36,628 nt of DNA from Christensenella sp. UBA1214. Its GTDB lineage: Bacteria > Bacillota > Clostridia > Christensenellales > CAG-138. Below the pieces are notes generated by a model. That model was not told the origin of the DNA and did not search any database. It saw only the letters and a list, made by a program, of their open reading frames with translations. The position numbers were made by a program, and so were the translations under genes. Location: positions 416 to 37,043 of the forward strand of contig DBXK01000048.1 in assembly GCA_002309375.1 (NCBI GenBank), in the 5' to 3' direction. Shown here piece after piece: positions 22,537 to 30,319 of this stretch (positions are counted from its first letter, which is position 1; every line of letters begins with the position of its first letter).

Positions 22537-23949
22537 CTATTCCGTGCGCCGGCGCAGACCGAGCTCAAGCTCGATCCCGCCCTCGAAAACGAAGTCCCCT
22601 CCCCGCTCGTTTGAAAAGCGCAGGGACAGGCAGCATCCCGCGCCGAACAGCGGCAGCTCGCGGACTTCGCAAGCCGTTTTGCCGAGCCTCAGATCATATC
22701 GTGTGATCCTTCCGTCCAGCTCCGTTTCGACCTTCACGCCGTCGCCCTTGCCGCGAAGGAAGAGCAGTCTCGGCGCTTTGATCGCAGCCTTATCCTCAAG
22801 ATCGGTCCGCGGCGTTCTCCAATAAGCGTTGATCGGGTCGCCGTCGTAGCTGCTGCCCTCGCCGAAAACATAGAGGCAGCGCTTTCTGTTGACGAATATC
22901 AGCCGATCCGCGATCGGCGCCGCATCGAAAAGATTGAAGCCGGTGCGGAGCATGTATTTCCTTTCGGCGAGATCGTAGACGACCATTTCGTCCGCATCGC
23001 CCCGCTTCAAGGTGAAGCAGAGCTTGTCCCGCGCGATCACGGCGCGGCTCGCCGAGGCGTCCGCATCCGCCATGACGGTCTTTATGAGCCGCATATCGGG
23101 ATTCGGCCTCGCCGTCACGCCGTTGTAGTAGTAAAGCCCCTCCGCCGTAACGAAATACAGCATGTCGCCGTAGTTGACGATCGCCGTATGCCGCGTCGAA
23201 GGAACGCTCGCGTCGATGTGCTCGATCGTGAAATTCGAGGGGCGGTCGCCGATAAGGCGGTAGAGACTGCGCTTTTTGAAGATAAGCAGCTGATTGGAAA
23301 GCGCCTTGATCGCAACGATCGGGTCCCCTCCGGCGGGGCCGACCTCCGCATGGCCGCCTTCGACAGCGGGCGAGGCTTCAACATAGCCCCAGTCCTCCAC
23401 TGTGCGGCCGCTGCCCGGCAGGACGGAATAATAGATCCGGTCCGGATTCTCGCTGTCGCCCGCCGCAAAAAGACGGCCTCGGTAAACGGTCAGATATGCA
23501 GTCGGGATATCCGAACAGCCCTCCTCCGTTCCGAAAAGGCTGACCGTTTCGCCGTCGAATTTGATCATCTGATGCACGCCGTCCGCGATCACGAGATAAT
23601 CGGTCATGCCGATGCGGACCGTCGCGGAATCGTAGCTCGTGCCGGACTGCACATTTTCGTAAGTATATTTCAGCACCCAGCTGCCCTCGAGCAGGGCATA
23701 GAGGTTCCCGCCCGTGATCACGACGGGGATATCCCCCTCCGCTGTCCTCAGGCAGGTCAGAAGGTCGATCTTCGCCGTGCCGGGGATGAGCGCCGCGCTG
23801 AACTTCCGGAAGCCTTTTGCCGTGCGCAGCCGCCCGCCCTCCGTATCGATGTTCACGGCGTCCGGCGAATAAACGGGCGAAAGCCGGTTTTCGTCACCCG
23901 CCTGATTGAGCCCGATAAAATACGGGATCCCATAGGTTTTGATGCTCAT
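22537..23949 (-). CDS. Phage virion protein with beta-propeller-like repeats (P22 gp10-like stabilisation protein)
   Basis: A 470-aa protein built of repeated short beta units: LYALLEGSWVLKYT, DYLVIADGVHQMIKFDGETVS, YRGRLFAAGDSENPDRIYYS, NQLLIFKKRSLYRLIGDRPS, GDMLYFVTAEGLYYYNGV, DRLIFVNRKRCLYVFGEGS. An N-terminus of the type GIPYFIGLNQAGDENRLSPVYSPDAVNIDTEGG, in pieces, is common in short-tailed phages next to the adaptor gene, where such proteins close the neck (gp10-like). The C-terminal third (about 370-470) is a separate beta domain. It follows the adaptor gene by 12 bp. The reading frame is intact. A very long antisense open frame covers it, but that is a codon-bias shadow. Confidence 0.72.
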   Translation of the reverse strand: MSIKTYGIPYFIGLNQAGDENRLSPVYSPDAVNIDTEGGRLRTAKGFRKFSAALIPGTAKIDLLTCLRTAEGDIPVVITGGNLYALLEGSWVLKYTYENVQSGTSYDSATVRIGMTDYLVIADGVHQMIKFDGETVSLFGTEEGCSDIPTAYLTVYRGRLFAAGDSENPDRIYYSVLPGSGRTVEDWGYVEASPAVEGGHAEVGPAGGDPIVAIKALSNQLLIFKKRSLYRLIGDRPSNFTIEHIDASVPSTRHTAIVNYGDMLYFVTAEGLYYYNGVTARPNPDMRLIKTVMADADASASRAVIARDKLCFTLKRGDADEMVVYDLAERKYMLRTGFNLFDAAPIADRLIFVNRKRCLYVFGEGSSYDGDPINAYWRTPRTDLEDKAAIKAPRLLFLRGKGDGVKVETELDGRITRYDLRLGKTACEVRELPLFGAGCCLSLRFSNERGGDFVFEGGIELELGLRRRTE

Positions 23950-23961
23950 GCTTTCCTCCCG

Positions 23962-24501
23962 TCAATACCGGTTTTTGATCGCGAACGAATCCGAATCCTT
24001 CAGATAACCGCGCAGCTTCTGCTTCGCGGAATTGTACATCGAAAGGTAGATATTGCCGCCGCCCTGGGTCGAAACGTCCCCGCCCATGCGTTCCCTGCCG
24101 ACCACATATGTGACGATCAGCGGATGGAGTGCTTCGCTCAGCTCGCTGACGTCCGATGCGCTCGAAAGCGGCTTCGGCGAATAGCGGTAGGTCACTGCCG
24201 CCGAGGAATCATACGGCAGCAGCACGAGATTCGGTTTGTCCGCCATGCGGAAGGGCACTTCCCTTCCGATCTGGAGTATCTTTTCCACCCGCAGACAGGG
24301 CCGCGGGAGGGTGTTGATATCCAGCACGCCGTTTGTCGGCATCACAAAATCGGTCCTCATCAGCCCGATCGTCCAGGCGAGATCGTTCTGCGCATCGTTC
24401 GCATAGCGCGTCAGCCTCTCCCTGTAGATCTTCACAGTCTGCGTATCGTGTTCCCTGTCCAGCTGGGCAAGGGCGGATATGATGATATCGTTCAAAGTCA
24501 T
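23962..24501 (-). CDS. Phage head-tail adaptor-like protein (SU10/gp4-like)
   Basis: A 179-aa protein: MTLNDIIISALAQLDREHDT, then helices LTRYANDAQNDLAWTIGL, a beta insertion with the small-motif VEKILQIGREVPFRM, and long C-terminal helices (LSEALHPLIVTYVVGRERMG, YLSMYNSAKQKLRGYLKDS). This helix-beta-helix order fits the adaptor ring proteins that join portal to tail in short-tailed phages. Position between the small head protein and the propeller-type protein agrees. AAGGAGAGG upstream of ATG 24501. Identification is from pattern and context. Confidence 0.65.
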   Translation of the reverse strand: MTLNDIIISALAQLDREHDTQTVKIYRERLTRYANDAQNDLAWTIGLMRTDFVMPTNGVLDINTLPRPCLRVEKILQIGREVPFRMADKPNLVLLPYDSSAAVTYRYSPKPLSSASDVSELSEALHPLIVTYVVGRERMGGDVSTQGGGNIYLSMYNSAKQKLRGYLKDSDSFAIKNRY

Positions 24502-24525
24502 AGTATTCCTCTCCTTAAATCAAAA

Positions 24526-24783
24526 CTAAAGCCTGACGCCTTCCCCCGAAGCGAAGCGCGCGAGCAGTGCGCTCGAGCGGCGTTTTTCCTCTTCACTGCG
24601 GCGTATGAGCTCCGCAACGGCGCTCGGGACCTCCACCGGCACGCCGCGGCGGATGCGGTAATTGACCGAATTCAGACAGCCTTCCCACGGGCTGTCCGTG
24701 CTGCTTCCCGGTATCGTAATCGTTTCGGTCCCGGCAGGGGCTTTTTTCATCGCATTCTCAACTGTTCCTTTTTTGTTCTCCAT
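24526..24783 (-). CDS. Small phage head-region protein (85 aa)
   Basis: An 85-aa protein with a Lys-rich N-terminus, an ITIPGSS strand, a central beta segment NSVNYRIRRGVPVEVPSAVAELI and a charged C-terminal helix. The RRGVPVEVP-x-x-VAEL pattern recurs in small proteins encoded near capsid genes of N4-gp56-type prophages, as far as I recall; function unknown. GAAAGGAAAG lies before ATG 24783. First gene of the leftward block 24783-22320; I see no good promoter for this block, and its upstream side faces the divergent permease gene. Confidence 0.55.
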   Translation of the reverse strand: MENKKGTVENAMKKAPAGTETITIPGSSTDSPWEGCLNSVNYRIRRGVPVEVPSAVAELIRRSEEEKRRSSALLARFASGEGVRL

Positions 24784-24819
24784 TTTTCTTTCCTTTCAGG
24801 GCTTCCCCCGCTTTTCCGA

Positions 24820-24848
24820 TTGCAAAATTCCGCTCTTTGTTGTAAGAT
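24820..24848 (+). promoter_or_regulatory. Promoter of the DMT permease
   Basis: TTGCAA (24820-24825), 17-bp spacer, TAAGAT (24843-24848). Confidence 0.65.
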
Positions 24849-24880
24849 AATGCCGAACAACAGAAAGGGATTGCTTTTTT

Positions 24881-25894
24881 ATGCAGCGAAACTATTTCAC
24901 CGGCGTCGCCTGCGTCGTGCTCGCCTCCGCCTGCTACGGCGTCACTCCGATCCTTTCCAACACCGCCCTAAACGGCGGTCTTCCGGAGGAATTCGTCCGG
25001 GGCGTCTTCGGTTCGGGCGGTTTTGCGGGCATCGCCGCGGAAAACCCCGCCCGCGCCGTCACAAACGAGACCCTCGTCGCCATCAGCATGGGCATCGCCT
25101 GCGTGCTCTCGCTGCTCGGCGCGCTGATCGGCCGCAAAAGGCTCGGCGTATCCTTCAGGCAGTTCATGAGCCTCTCCGTCCTCGGCGGCGGTGCGCTCGC
25201 CGGAACACTGCTGCTGATCACATATGCCTACCAGCGCATCCCGCCGGGCATGACTATCGTCATCAACTTCACCTATCCCGTCTTCGTCATGGTCGCGGGC
25301 GTGATGTTCTTCCGCGAAAAGGCCCGCCCCGCCGCTCTCGTTGCCGTCCTGCTCGCGATCGTCGGCATCGGGCTGCTTTCCCTTGCAGGGACTTCCGGAA
25401 CGGTCGATGCGCTCGGCATACTGATCGCGCTCGCTTCCGGCATCACTTATGCGATCTATTTCCTCGCGGGGCGCAATTCGAGCTATGCTTCGCTCGACAC
25501 CGCCGTTTCGAATGTCTACATCACCGGCGCAGCATCGGTTCTGGCCCTTGTCGTTGCGCTGCTGACATCCCGCTTCAGCCTCCCGACCGACCTTTTCATT
25601 TGGGGCGTGCTCTTCCTCGAAGCGCTGCTCGGTTATGTCATCGGTCTGCGGCTGCTGCTCGCGGGCATTCGCATCCTCGGCTCGACGACCGCCTCCGCGA
25701 TCAACACGCTCGAGCCCGCTTTCGCCTCGATCACAAGCATGCTGATCTTCGGCGAAGCGATGGGGCTCTTCAAAGGCCTCGGCATACTGCTCGTTCTGAT
25801 CGGCGCGCTGATCAGCATCATCCTTCTTCGCAATGCCGGAGTCAAGGCCGCGCCGAAGAGCGGAAACCGCTCAAGGAAAAAATCAAGAAGCTGA
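24881..25894 (+). CDS. DMT superfamily permease (EamA family)
   Basis: A 337-aa protein with ten hydrophobic segments in two EamA repeats: first half YFTGVACVVLASACYGVTPI to IPPGMTIVINFTYPVFVMVAG, second half GILIALASGITYAIYFLAGRN to GSTTASAINTLEPAFASITSMLIFGEA. These drug/metabolite transporters export or exchange amino acids, nucleotides or similar; substrate unknown. A Lys/Arg tail is cytoplasmic. It is on the opposite strand to the phage genes on both sides, with its own promoter and terminator, so it is a host (or cargo) gene lodged in the phage module. Confidence 0.9.
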   Translation: MQRNYFTGVACVVLASACYGVTPILSNTALNGGLPEEFVRGVFGSGGFAGIAAENPARAVTNETLVAISMGIACVLSLLGALIGRKRLGVSFRQFMSLSVLGGGALAGTLLLITYAYQRIPPGMTIVINFTYPVFVMVAGVMFFREKARPAALVAVLLAIVGIGLLSLAGTSGTVDALGILIALASGITYAIYFLAGRNSSYASLDTAVSNVYITGAASVLALVVALLTSRFSLPTDLFIWGVLFLEALLGYVIGLRLLLAGIRILGSTTASAINTLEPAFASITSMLIFGEAMGLFKGLGILLVLIGALISIILLRNAGVKAAPKSGNRSRKKSRS

Positions 25895-25909
25895 CGCAGC
25901 TTTCATCGG

Positions 25910-25940
25910 GAGCCCGGCCCCATCGGTCAGGCTCTTTTCC
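25910..25940 (+). terminator. Terminator of the DMT permease
   Basis: GAGCC (25910-25914) / GGCTC (25930-25934), inner loop partly paired, then TTTTCC. It overlaps the 3' end of the convergent endolysin gene. Confidence 0.6.
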
Positions 25941-26703
25941 TTTTCCCCGCGGATCTGCTCGCGGCATGGGTCTCCACGAATTCATAGACGCCGCGCATCG
26001 TGTTCTCCCCGCATTTGCCGTCCGCTCTGCCGCAGAAATAGCCGAGGGTATTGAGCGCCTGCTGAAGGAGGCGGATCGCCTCGCCCTGGAGCATCGGCGT
26101 GCGGACGGAGAGGATCACCTGCTCCTCATAGCAGTCCTCATCATACAGCAGCCGCTTCGTGACGAGCCCCCTGTGGGTCCACGGCCGCTCCGAAAGCTTC
26201 GTTACGCAGACGCCGCTCGAGAGGCCGCGCGCTTCCACAACGAGCGGTTCGCCGCCGAGGAAGCCGCAGATAAAGCCCGTATGCACCGCCCTGCCGTCCT
26301 CATCCTTGAAGAAAACGGCCTCGCCAACGGCGAAGGGGCGGCTCATTTTATCGATCTCGCCCTTCTCGGTGCACCATGCGCTGTAGCAGTAATTCGGCGT
26401 CGCTTCCATGCCCGTATAGGCCGTCAAAAGGCCCTGGCTGGAGCAGGCGACGGCGCCGCAGCGGACAAAATTCTCCGTCAGATGGTCGAAATGCTCCCGC
26501 GTCCAGCCGATATAGCGGTAGTAATCGGTGAATTTCGATTCGAGCATCTCCTCCGTGACCTTATCCCCCGCCGTGCCGGGGAGGTATTCCCAGGGGCTCA
26601 TGCCGCATTCCTCAAGATCCATCGGCAGCTTTGCCCCGAGGGGTATCGTTTCCGGCTTCGCGTGACTGAGGGCGAAGCGGATGAAATCGATCGCGTTTTT
26701 CAT
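25927..26703 (-). CDS. Putative endolysin: NlpC/P60-like hydrolase with peptidoglycan-binding domain
   Basis: A 258-aa cytoplasmic-start protein without a signal peptide. Residues about 1-185 have the layout of a cysteine peptidase of the NlpC/P60 type: CGAVACSSQG with candidate nucleophile Cys87, FAVGEAVFFKDEDGRAVHTGFICG with candidate His141, then VVEARG. Residues about 195-245 are a PG_binding_1 helix bundle (MLQGEAIRLLQQALNTLGYFCGRADGKCGENT in pieces). Together this is the usual build of a phage lysin or wall amidase. It is leftward like the capsid genes and separated from them by 347 bp without a gene; AAAGGAAATG upstream of ATG 26703. No holin is seen. A host wall hydrolase is less likely because export signals are absent. 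Confidence 0.75.
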   Translation of the reverse strand: MKNAIDFIRFALSHAKPETIPLGAKLPMDLEECGMSPWEYLPGTAGDKVTEEMLESKFTDYYRYIGWTREHFDHLTENFVRCGAVACSSQGLLTAYTGMEATPNYCYSAWCTEKGEIDKMSRPFAVGEAVFFKDEDGRAVHTGFICGFLGGEPLVVEARGLSSGVCVTKLSERPWTHRGLVTKRLLYDEDCYEEQVILSVRTPMLQGEAIRLLQQALNTLGYFCGRADGKCGENTMRGVYEFVETHAASRSAGKRKRA

Positions 26704-26858
26704 TATCGTTCATTTCCTTTCTCATTTTGCGGGCAATAACTGCCGCAGCCGGCTTTGTTCGATTCGTTGCCGCAGCATCACTTTTCCTTAGTTTATCGTC
26801 GTGGCATGAATGGAGGTGGGCAGCTTCGCTGCAAACGCTCCCTTAATTACCTGACGCC

Positions 26859-26916
26859 CGCGGTTCCGCGGCTATCGCGCCGCGGCGCGCTGACCCGCGC
26901 GGCTCGCTTTGCTCGC
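26859..26916 (+). repeat. GC-rich repeat element, copy 1
   Basis: About 57 bp with CGCGGTTC at the left, the core GGCGCGCTGAC-CCGC and a CTCGCTTTGCTCGC end. It aligns at roughly 70% by eye with the reverse complement of 32009-32065 (CGTGGTTC, CGCGCTGAC-TCGC, GAGCTTGCTTCGCC). Confidence 0.55.
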
Positions 26917-27022
26917 TTTTCGTTCTCTTAACAGTGTTTACGTCAATACCCGGAGGAGGAGAGAATTTCTCTTCGGCTCCCCCTGCCTCCGTCCCCTTAT
27001 TTCGCGCATTCCGCTTCGCGCC

Positions 27023-27047
27023 GGCCGACGGGGTGATCGGCCTTTTT
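27023..27047 (+). terminator. Rightward hairpin with T-tract facing the virion-like gene
   Basis: GGCCGA (27023-27028) / TCGGCC (27037-27042) followed by TTTTT. Its polarity is rightward although the adjacent gene ends here leftward; on the minus strand there is no T-tract after it. Confidence 0.55.
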
Positions 27048-27050
27048 GTG

Positions 27051-28061
27051 TCAGTCGTGGATATGTGCGCCGGCGAGGCCGTCCGGACGGCTGCCCCTGC
27101 CGCCGTGGTGGCCGGAGCCCGAACAACTCGGGTCATAGAGCGCGCGGAGCTGCTCATAGGCCTCCTCGGTCAGACAGCGCCGCATATCCTCGCGGATCTC
27201 CGCCCAGTAGCCGAGGTTGCTGTGGAAAGCATTATAGCGGTCCTGCTCGGAGATGCACTCGAAATAGACCATGTACGCGCTGTAATTGGCGTAATAGTCC
27301 TCATCCGTGAAGACGCTGCCCCCATCGGCGATCCCCTCTGCTCCGCCGTTCAGTCCATTCCCGGCCGAAGCGCCGTGCGCCGAGCTGCCGGAGCCCGCAT
27401 GCGCCGCCGCATACTGCTGCTGCGCGTGAAGCTTCTGCATATCATAGCGGTGCTGCAGCTGCATCGCCGCGAACTGCGCCTGGATCCCCGCAAGCTCCTG
27501 CGATGCGTTATAGAGATATTCGGCAAGCGTGGAAGTATAGCCCGATTCGAGTGAGGCGATATCCCGCGCGATGCTGTCCTGCTCGCGGTTCTTCATGCTC
27601 GAAAGATAGCTCGAGCCGCCCATTCCGCGGGAATAAGCGTCGGCATCCAGCTCCGCCATCGCCGTGTCGCCATAGCGGCGGCGGTTTTCGATCGCCGCAT
27701 CCACGGAGGGACGCAGGAATGCGGCAAGCTGGCTGTAAAGCTCATCGAGCGTCGGCAGCGACATGGAGATGCCGTAGCTGTGCAGCGCGGAGATCAGGCG
27801 GTTATAGTAATCATCGAAGCTCCCCGCTTCGTAACTGCCGCCCGAGCTGCCTGCGGAAGCGGCCGCGGACGAACCGCCGCGCGTGCCGTAGCCCTGCTGA
27901 GAGTCACCGCTTTCGCGGACAGGCACGGAGCCGTTTTTGCCGCCGTATGCGCCGCTCTGAGCAACTGTGCCGTGGTTTCCCCCGCCGTTTTCATAGAACA
28001 TCCCGATCCGTCTGCGGCGCCTGCGTTCGGTCTGCGGGATCGTGAAAAAAATCTTTGCCAT
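27051..28061 (-). CDS. Uncharacterised virion-like protein, Gly/Ser/Ala-rich
   Basis: A 336-aa protein with a short N-terminus (MAKIFFTIPQTE), an arginine run (RRRRRRIG, about 13-20), a Gly/Ser/Ala low-complexity stretch to about residue 85, a helical core (FDDYYNRLISALHSYGISM, LPTLDELYSQLAAFLRPSVD, long helices to about 215 with MQLQHRYDMQKLHAQQQYAA), a second low-complexity stretch, and a C-terminal helical domain ending in His/Gly-rich SGSGHHGGRG. AAGGAC lies 10 nt before ATG. It stands 92 bp after the capsid gene, where phages of this type encode minor head or ejected proteins. No homologue recognised; function inferred only from position. Confidence 0.6.
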   Translation of the reverse strand: MAKIFFTIPQTERRRRRRIGMFYENGGGNHGTVAQSGAYGGKNGSVPVRESGDSQQGYGTRGGSSAAASAGSSGGSYEAGSFDDYYNRLISALHSYGISMSLPTLDELYSQLAAFLRPSVDAAIENRRRYGDTAMAELDADAYSRGMGGSSYLSSMKNREQDSIARDIASLESGYTSTLAEYLYNASQELAGIQAQFAAMQLQHRYDMQKLHAQQQYAAAHAGSGSSAHGASAGNGLNGGAEGIADGGSVFTDEDYYANYSAYMVYFECISEQDRYNAFHSNLGYWAEIREDMRRCLTEEAYEQLRALYDPSCSGSGHHGGRGSRPDGLAGAHIHD

Positions 28062-28153
28062 AGTTAGCCGTCCTTTCTCCTTGTTTTCGATCCCCCGCCG
28101 CAGCCCCGGAAAGGGCCGCAGCGGGGATATCGCCGTCAGAGAAGCTGTTCCTT

Positions 28154-29359
28154 TCAGGAAACGGTGTGCTCGATGCGGACGAGCCAGTGATCATTGAGGA
28201 TCGCCGCGGTGTACGCAGTGACCTTTGCACCGACGGTCGCCCTCTGATCGAGGGGATCTGCGGTGCCGCTGCTGCCGTGGGGCTTGACGATCAGCTGAAC
28301 GGCTCCCTTGCCGTCCACGTCGATGACGCCGTAAGCGTCCCTGCCGAAAACGATCGTGCCGTGAACATCGGGGGAACTGTTGGTCTCCGCATTGCGGTAA
28401 CCGGCGTCATTGGTCCAAACGGCGTCGTTCGCGCTGAAGGATGCGGCGGCGGTCAGCTTGACGGTCTTCGTGTCGGGATCGTAGGGAGTATCCGCATCGA
28501 GGGTGTACTCGGTGCTGCCGACATAGATCTTGTTGCCGCCGACGGAGAGATACGCTGCCTCCTCGTCGGTCGGGTCGTTCTTCAGAACGAAGGTCTTCGA
28601 AGAGCTGGTGTTGGCGTTGACGGCGTTGCGGACGGTCTGCTTGAAGACCTTCGCCTCGGTGCTTTCAACGAAAACCACGCCGTAGAGACGGCCGATCTCG
28701 CCGCTGTAAATTGCCTCGGAATTGGAATAGGTGGAAACATTCTTCCACATCTCGTCATTCTGAAGGTCGTAGGTCGCCTCCGGGGAGCAGATGCAGACGA
28801 AGTGCGGCTGGCGTCCATCCTCCGCGAAGGGGCGGGCCTTGTTCTTCTTCAGCGTGCGCACCGCCTTGCGGATCTCATCGGTGGTGAGCTTGTCGCTCGC
28901 GGTCAGCGCGCTCCTCGAGAGCTTGCCGCCGGCGTACTGAACATTGGTGCCGGAGCAGACGGCGTCGCGGGTGACCCATTCGACAACGGTGCCGAGCTGC
29001 TCGCCGAGGAGCTCCGCGGAATCGTTGATGACGGGATCGTAGGCGGTGAGGTCAAGAAGGTCGGTGACCTCGACGTATGCGCCGTACTGCTTGACCTGCG
29101 CTTCGACCTCGCTCTGGGAGAGGGTCTGGCCGTTCGGGGTCACGCCCTCGGTGAGGCCGTTGACCGCCTTCGCGGGATCGAAAAGATTCCAGCGGCGGAA
29201 GTTGACATACTTGCCGCTGTTTCTCGGGATGGAGCGCTTCTGGCCGAATTCCTGGTAGACGAGGCGGGTCTTCGCGCTTTCGAGCAGCTGCCTGTCATAG
29301 AATTTCGAAGGGAATTTGACTGCGGTGCTTTCGGTGGTATTGAGATAAGTTCTGTCCAT
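28154..29359 (-). CDS. Phage major capsid protein, N4-gp56 type
   Basis: A 401-aa HK97-fold-type coat protein. N-terminus TYLNTTESTAVKFPSKFYDRQLLE, read in pieces, then FGQKRSIPRNSGKYVNFRRWN, EGVTPNGQTLSQSEVEAQVKQYGAYVEVTD, in pieces, LLGEQLGTVVEWVTRDAV, DEIRKAVRTLKKNKARPF and CICSPEATYDLQND are the recurring blocks of the N4-gp56 major capsid family (TIGR04387). Residues about 255-340 look like an inserted beta domain. The frame is complete. AAAGGA lies 13 nt upstream of ATG. It follows the scaffold-like gene by 97 bp on the same strand, the normal order. Confidence in identity is high. Confidence 0.9.
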   Translation of the reverse strand: MDRTYLNTTESTAVKFPSKFYDRQLLESAKTRLVYQEFGQKRSIPRNSGKYVNFRRWNLFDPAKAVNGLTEGVTPNGQTLSQSEVEAQVKQYGAYVEVTDLLDLTAYDPVINDSAELLGEQLGTVVEWVTRDAVCSGTNVQYAGGKLSRSALTASDKLTTDEIRKAVRTLKKNKARPFAEDGRQPHFVCICSPEATYDLQNDEMWKNVSTYSNSEAIYSGEIGRLYGVVFVESTEAKVFKQTVRNAVNANTSSSKTFVLKNDPTDEEAAYLSVGGNKIYVGSTEYTLDADTPYDPDTKTVKLTAAASFSANDAVWTNDAGYRNAETNSSPDVHGTIVFGRDAYGVIDVDGKGAVQLIVKPHGSSGTADPLDQRATVGAKVTAYTAAILNDHWLVRIEHTVS

Positions 29360-29456
29360 ATTTGATTTTGATCCTTTCGCTAATAGAATATTGGGTTTTT
29401 CGACAACTCCCGGGATGGTTTAATCCGGTTTGTGCTTCGGTTTATGTCCTACGGTC

Positions 29457-29927
29457 TTACAGCCGGATCCTGCGTCCGTCCATTGCGGCGCGGCTGAGCT
29501 GCTTTTTCAGCCTGCGGAACTGCTCCGCGCTCATGCTTTCATAATCTGCTTCCGGCATGGAGCCGAGGCCGCCGCGAAGGATGCGCGGCAAGCGCGTTTT
29601 CGCAGGTGCGGGCTTTGCCTCGGGCCTTTCGGCCGGTTCTTCGGCAGAAGCGGCTTCCTTTTTCCCGGTTTCTTCATTCCCGGCGTTCTCCCACATGGAG
29701 ATGATCTCCCTTGCGGCCTGCGCCTTCGTCATGCCCTCGGGCAGGCTGAGCCTTGCGAGGAAGGCCTCGCCGAGTTCGAGCAGGGCTTCGTTTTCCTCGT
29801 TTGCCGCCTCGTTCGTCTCCGTCGGCTTCGCTTCCGGAGCTTCCGAACGGCCTTCTGATTCCTGGTTCTCCATCTCCCCGGCGCGAAGAGCGTCAAGGAG
29901 TTCTGTCAGTTTCGATCGTTTCTTCAT
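29457..29927 (-). CDS. Scaffold-like phage protein
   Basis: A 156-aa, highly charged protein: basic N-terminus (MKKRSKLTELLDALRAGEME), a long acidic Glu/Ala/Pro-rich helix region, and a basic C-terminus (FRRLKKQLSRAAMDGRRIRL). An acidic helical body with a basic C-terminal helix directly upstream of the capsid gene is typical of capsid scaffolding proteins. No clear ribosome site is seen close to the ATG (AAAGGA is about 28 nt away). Identification rests on composition and position. Confidence 0.62.
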   Translation of the reverse strand: MKKRSKLTELLDALRAGEMENQESEGRSEAPEAKPTETNEAANEENEALLELGEAFLARLSLPEGMTKAQAAREIISMWENAGNEETGKKEAASAEEPAERPEAKPAPAKTRLPRILRGGLGSMPEADYESMSAEQFRRLKKQLSRAAMDGRRIRL

Positions 29928-30134
29928 TTCGGTTACGGTTCGATCCGTGTCCTTTCTTTTTTATTCGCATCGCCGCGATCCCCCAAAAACGAAAGAGCCC
30001 CGTTAAGCGGTGCTCTTTTCGTCGATCCGGCAATGCGTTTTCTCCGCATATTCTCCGGGAAAGCTTCTGCCTTCCCTTCGAATATGCGGAAAGACGGAAA
30101 GAGCGGTGGCCAACGCGATCTCCCATCTATCTCC
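29928..30134 (-). other. Structured 5' leader of the phage capsid operon
   Basis: About 200 nt between the consensus leftward promoter and the scaffold-like gene. It contains a perfect 11-bp inverted repeat, TCCGCATATTC (30043-30053) and GAATATGCGGA (30080-30090), whose loop can pair further (GGGAAAG with CTTCCC), and a second hairpin, CGAAAGAGC / GCTCTTTTCG (about 29989-30021). No gene is seen. Confidence 0.6.
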
Positions 30135-30163
30135 ATTGTATCACTTTTCTGGCATTGTGTCAA
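30135..30163 (-). promoter_or_regulatory. Consensus promoter of the leftward phage capsid operon
   Basis: On the minus strand TTGACA (complement of 30158-30163), 17-bp spacer, TACAAT (complement of 30135-30140). Immediately upstream of it lies GGAGATTTATTT (30170-30181, plus strand), also found in the S24-repressor/polymerase intergenic region. Confidence 0.88.
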
Positions 30164-30281
30164 CTGTTTGGAGATTTATTTTTATTATATTCTCGTTTAT
30201 AGAGATTCAATGAGTGTTTTCCTCTTTGTTCGCATTGTTCAGCCGACAGACAGGGCAAGTCTTAACAGCCCGGAAAATATA

Positions 30282-30319
30282 TCCGAGTAAACCGCTCGGA
30301 ATTATTGACTAATTCCGAG
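30282..30319. promoter_or_regulatory. IscR/Rrf2-type operator in the isc promoter
   Basis: CTCGGAATTA (30295-30304) and TAATTCCGAG (30310-30319) are perfect 10-bp inverted arms around TTGAC, which is the -35 itself. A third half-site TCCGAG (30282-30287) pairs with the left arm as another dyad. IscR-type autorepression is the natural inference. Confidence 0.75.

Larger units (their letters stand above)
26704..27050. other. Gap between endolysin and virion-like gene
   Basis: No convincing gene in six frames. It holds a GC-rich palindromic element (26859-26916, related to one at 32009-32065) and, near its right end, a terminator-like hairpin oriented rightward (27023-27047). The rest looks unstructured. 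Confidence 0.5.

Noticed and set aside
23188..26739. A 1183-codon rightward open frame antisense to phage genes
   Set aside because: It runs opposite to several recognisable genes, has Arg/His-rich composition typical of the shadow of GC-rich codons, and shows no ribosome site or domain.
26843..27310. Small frames on both strands in the phage gap
   Set aside because: Arg/Ser/Pro-rich low-complexity translations without ribosome sites, overlapping palindromic repeat DNA.
29980..30130. Integration (att) site of a prophage in the 11-bp inverted repeat
   Set aside because: Arms are inverted rather than direct, no integrase is present, and no second copy is seen at the other phage boundaries.
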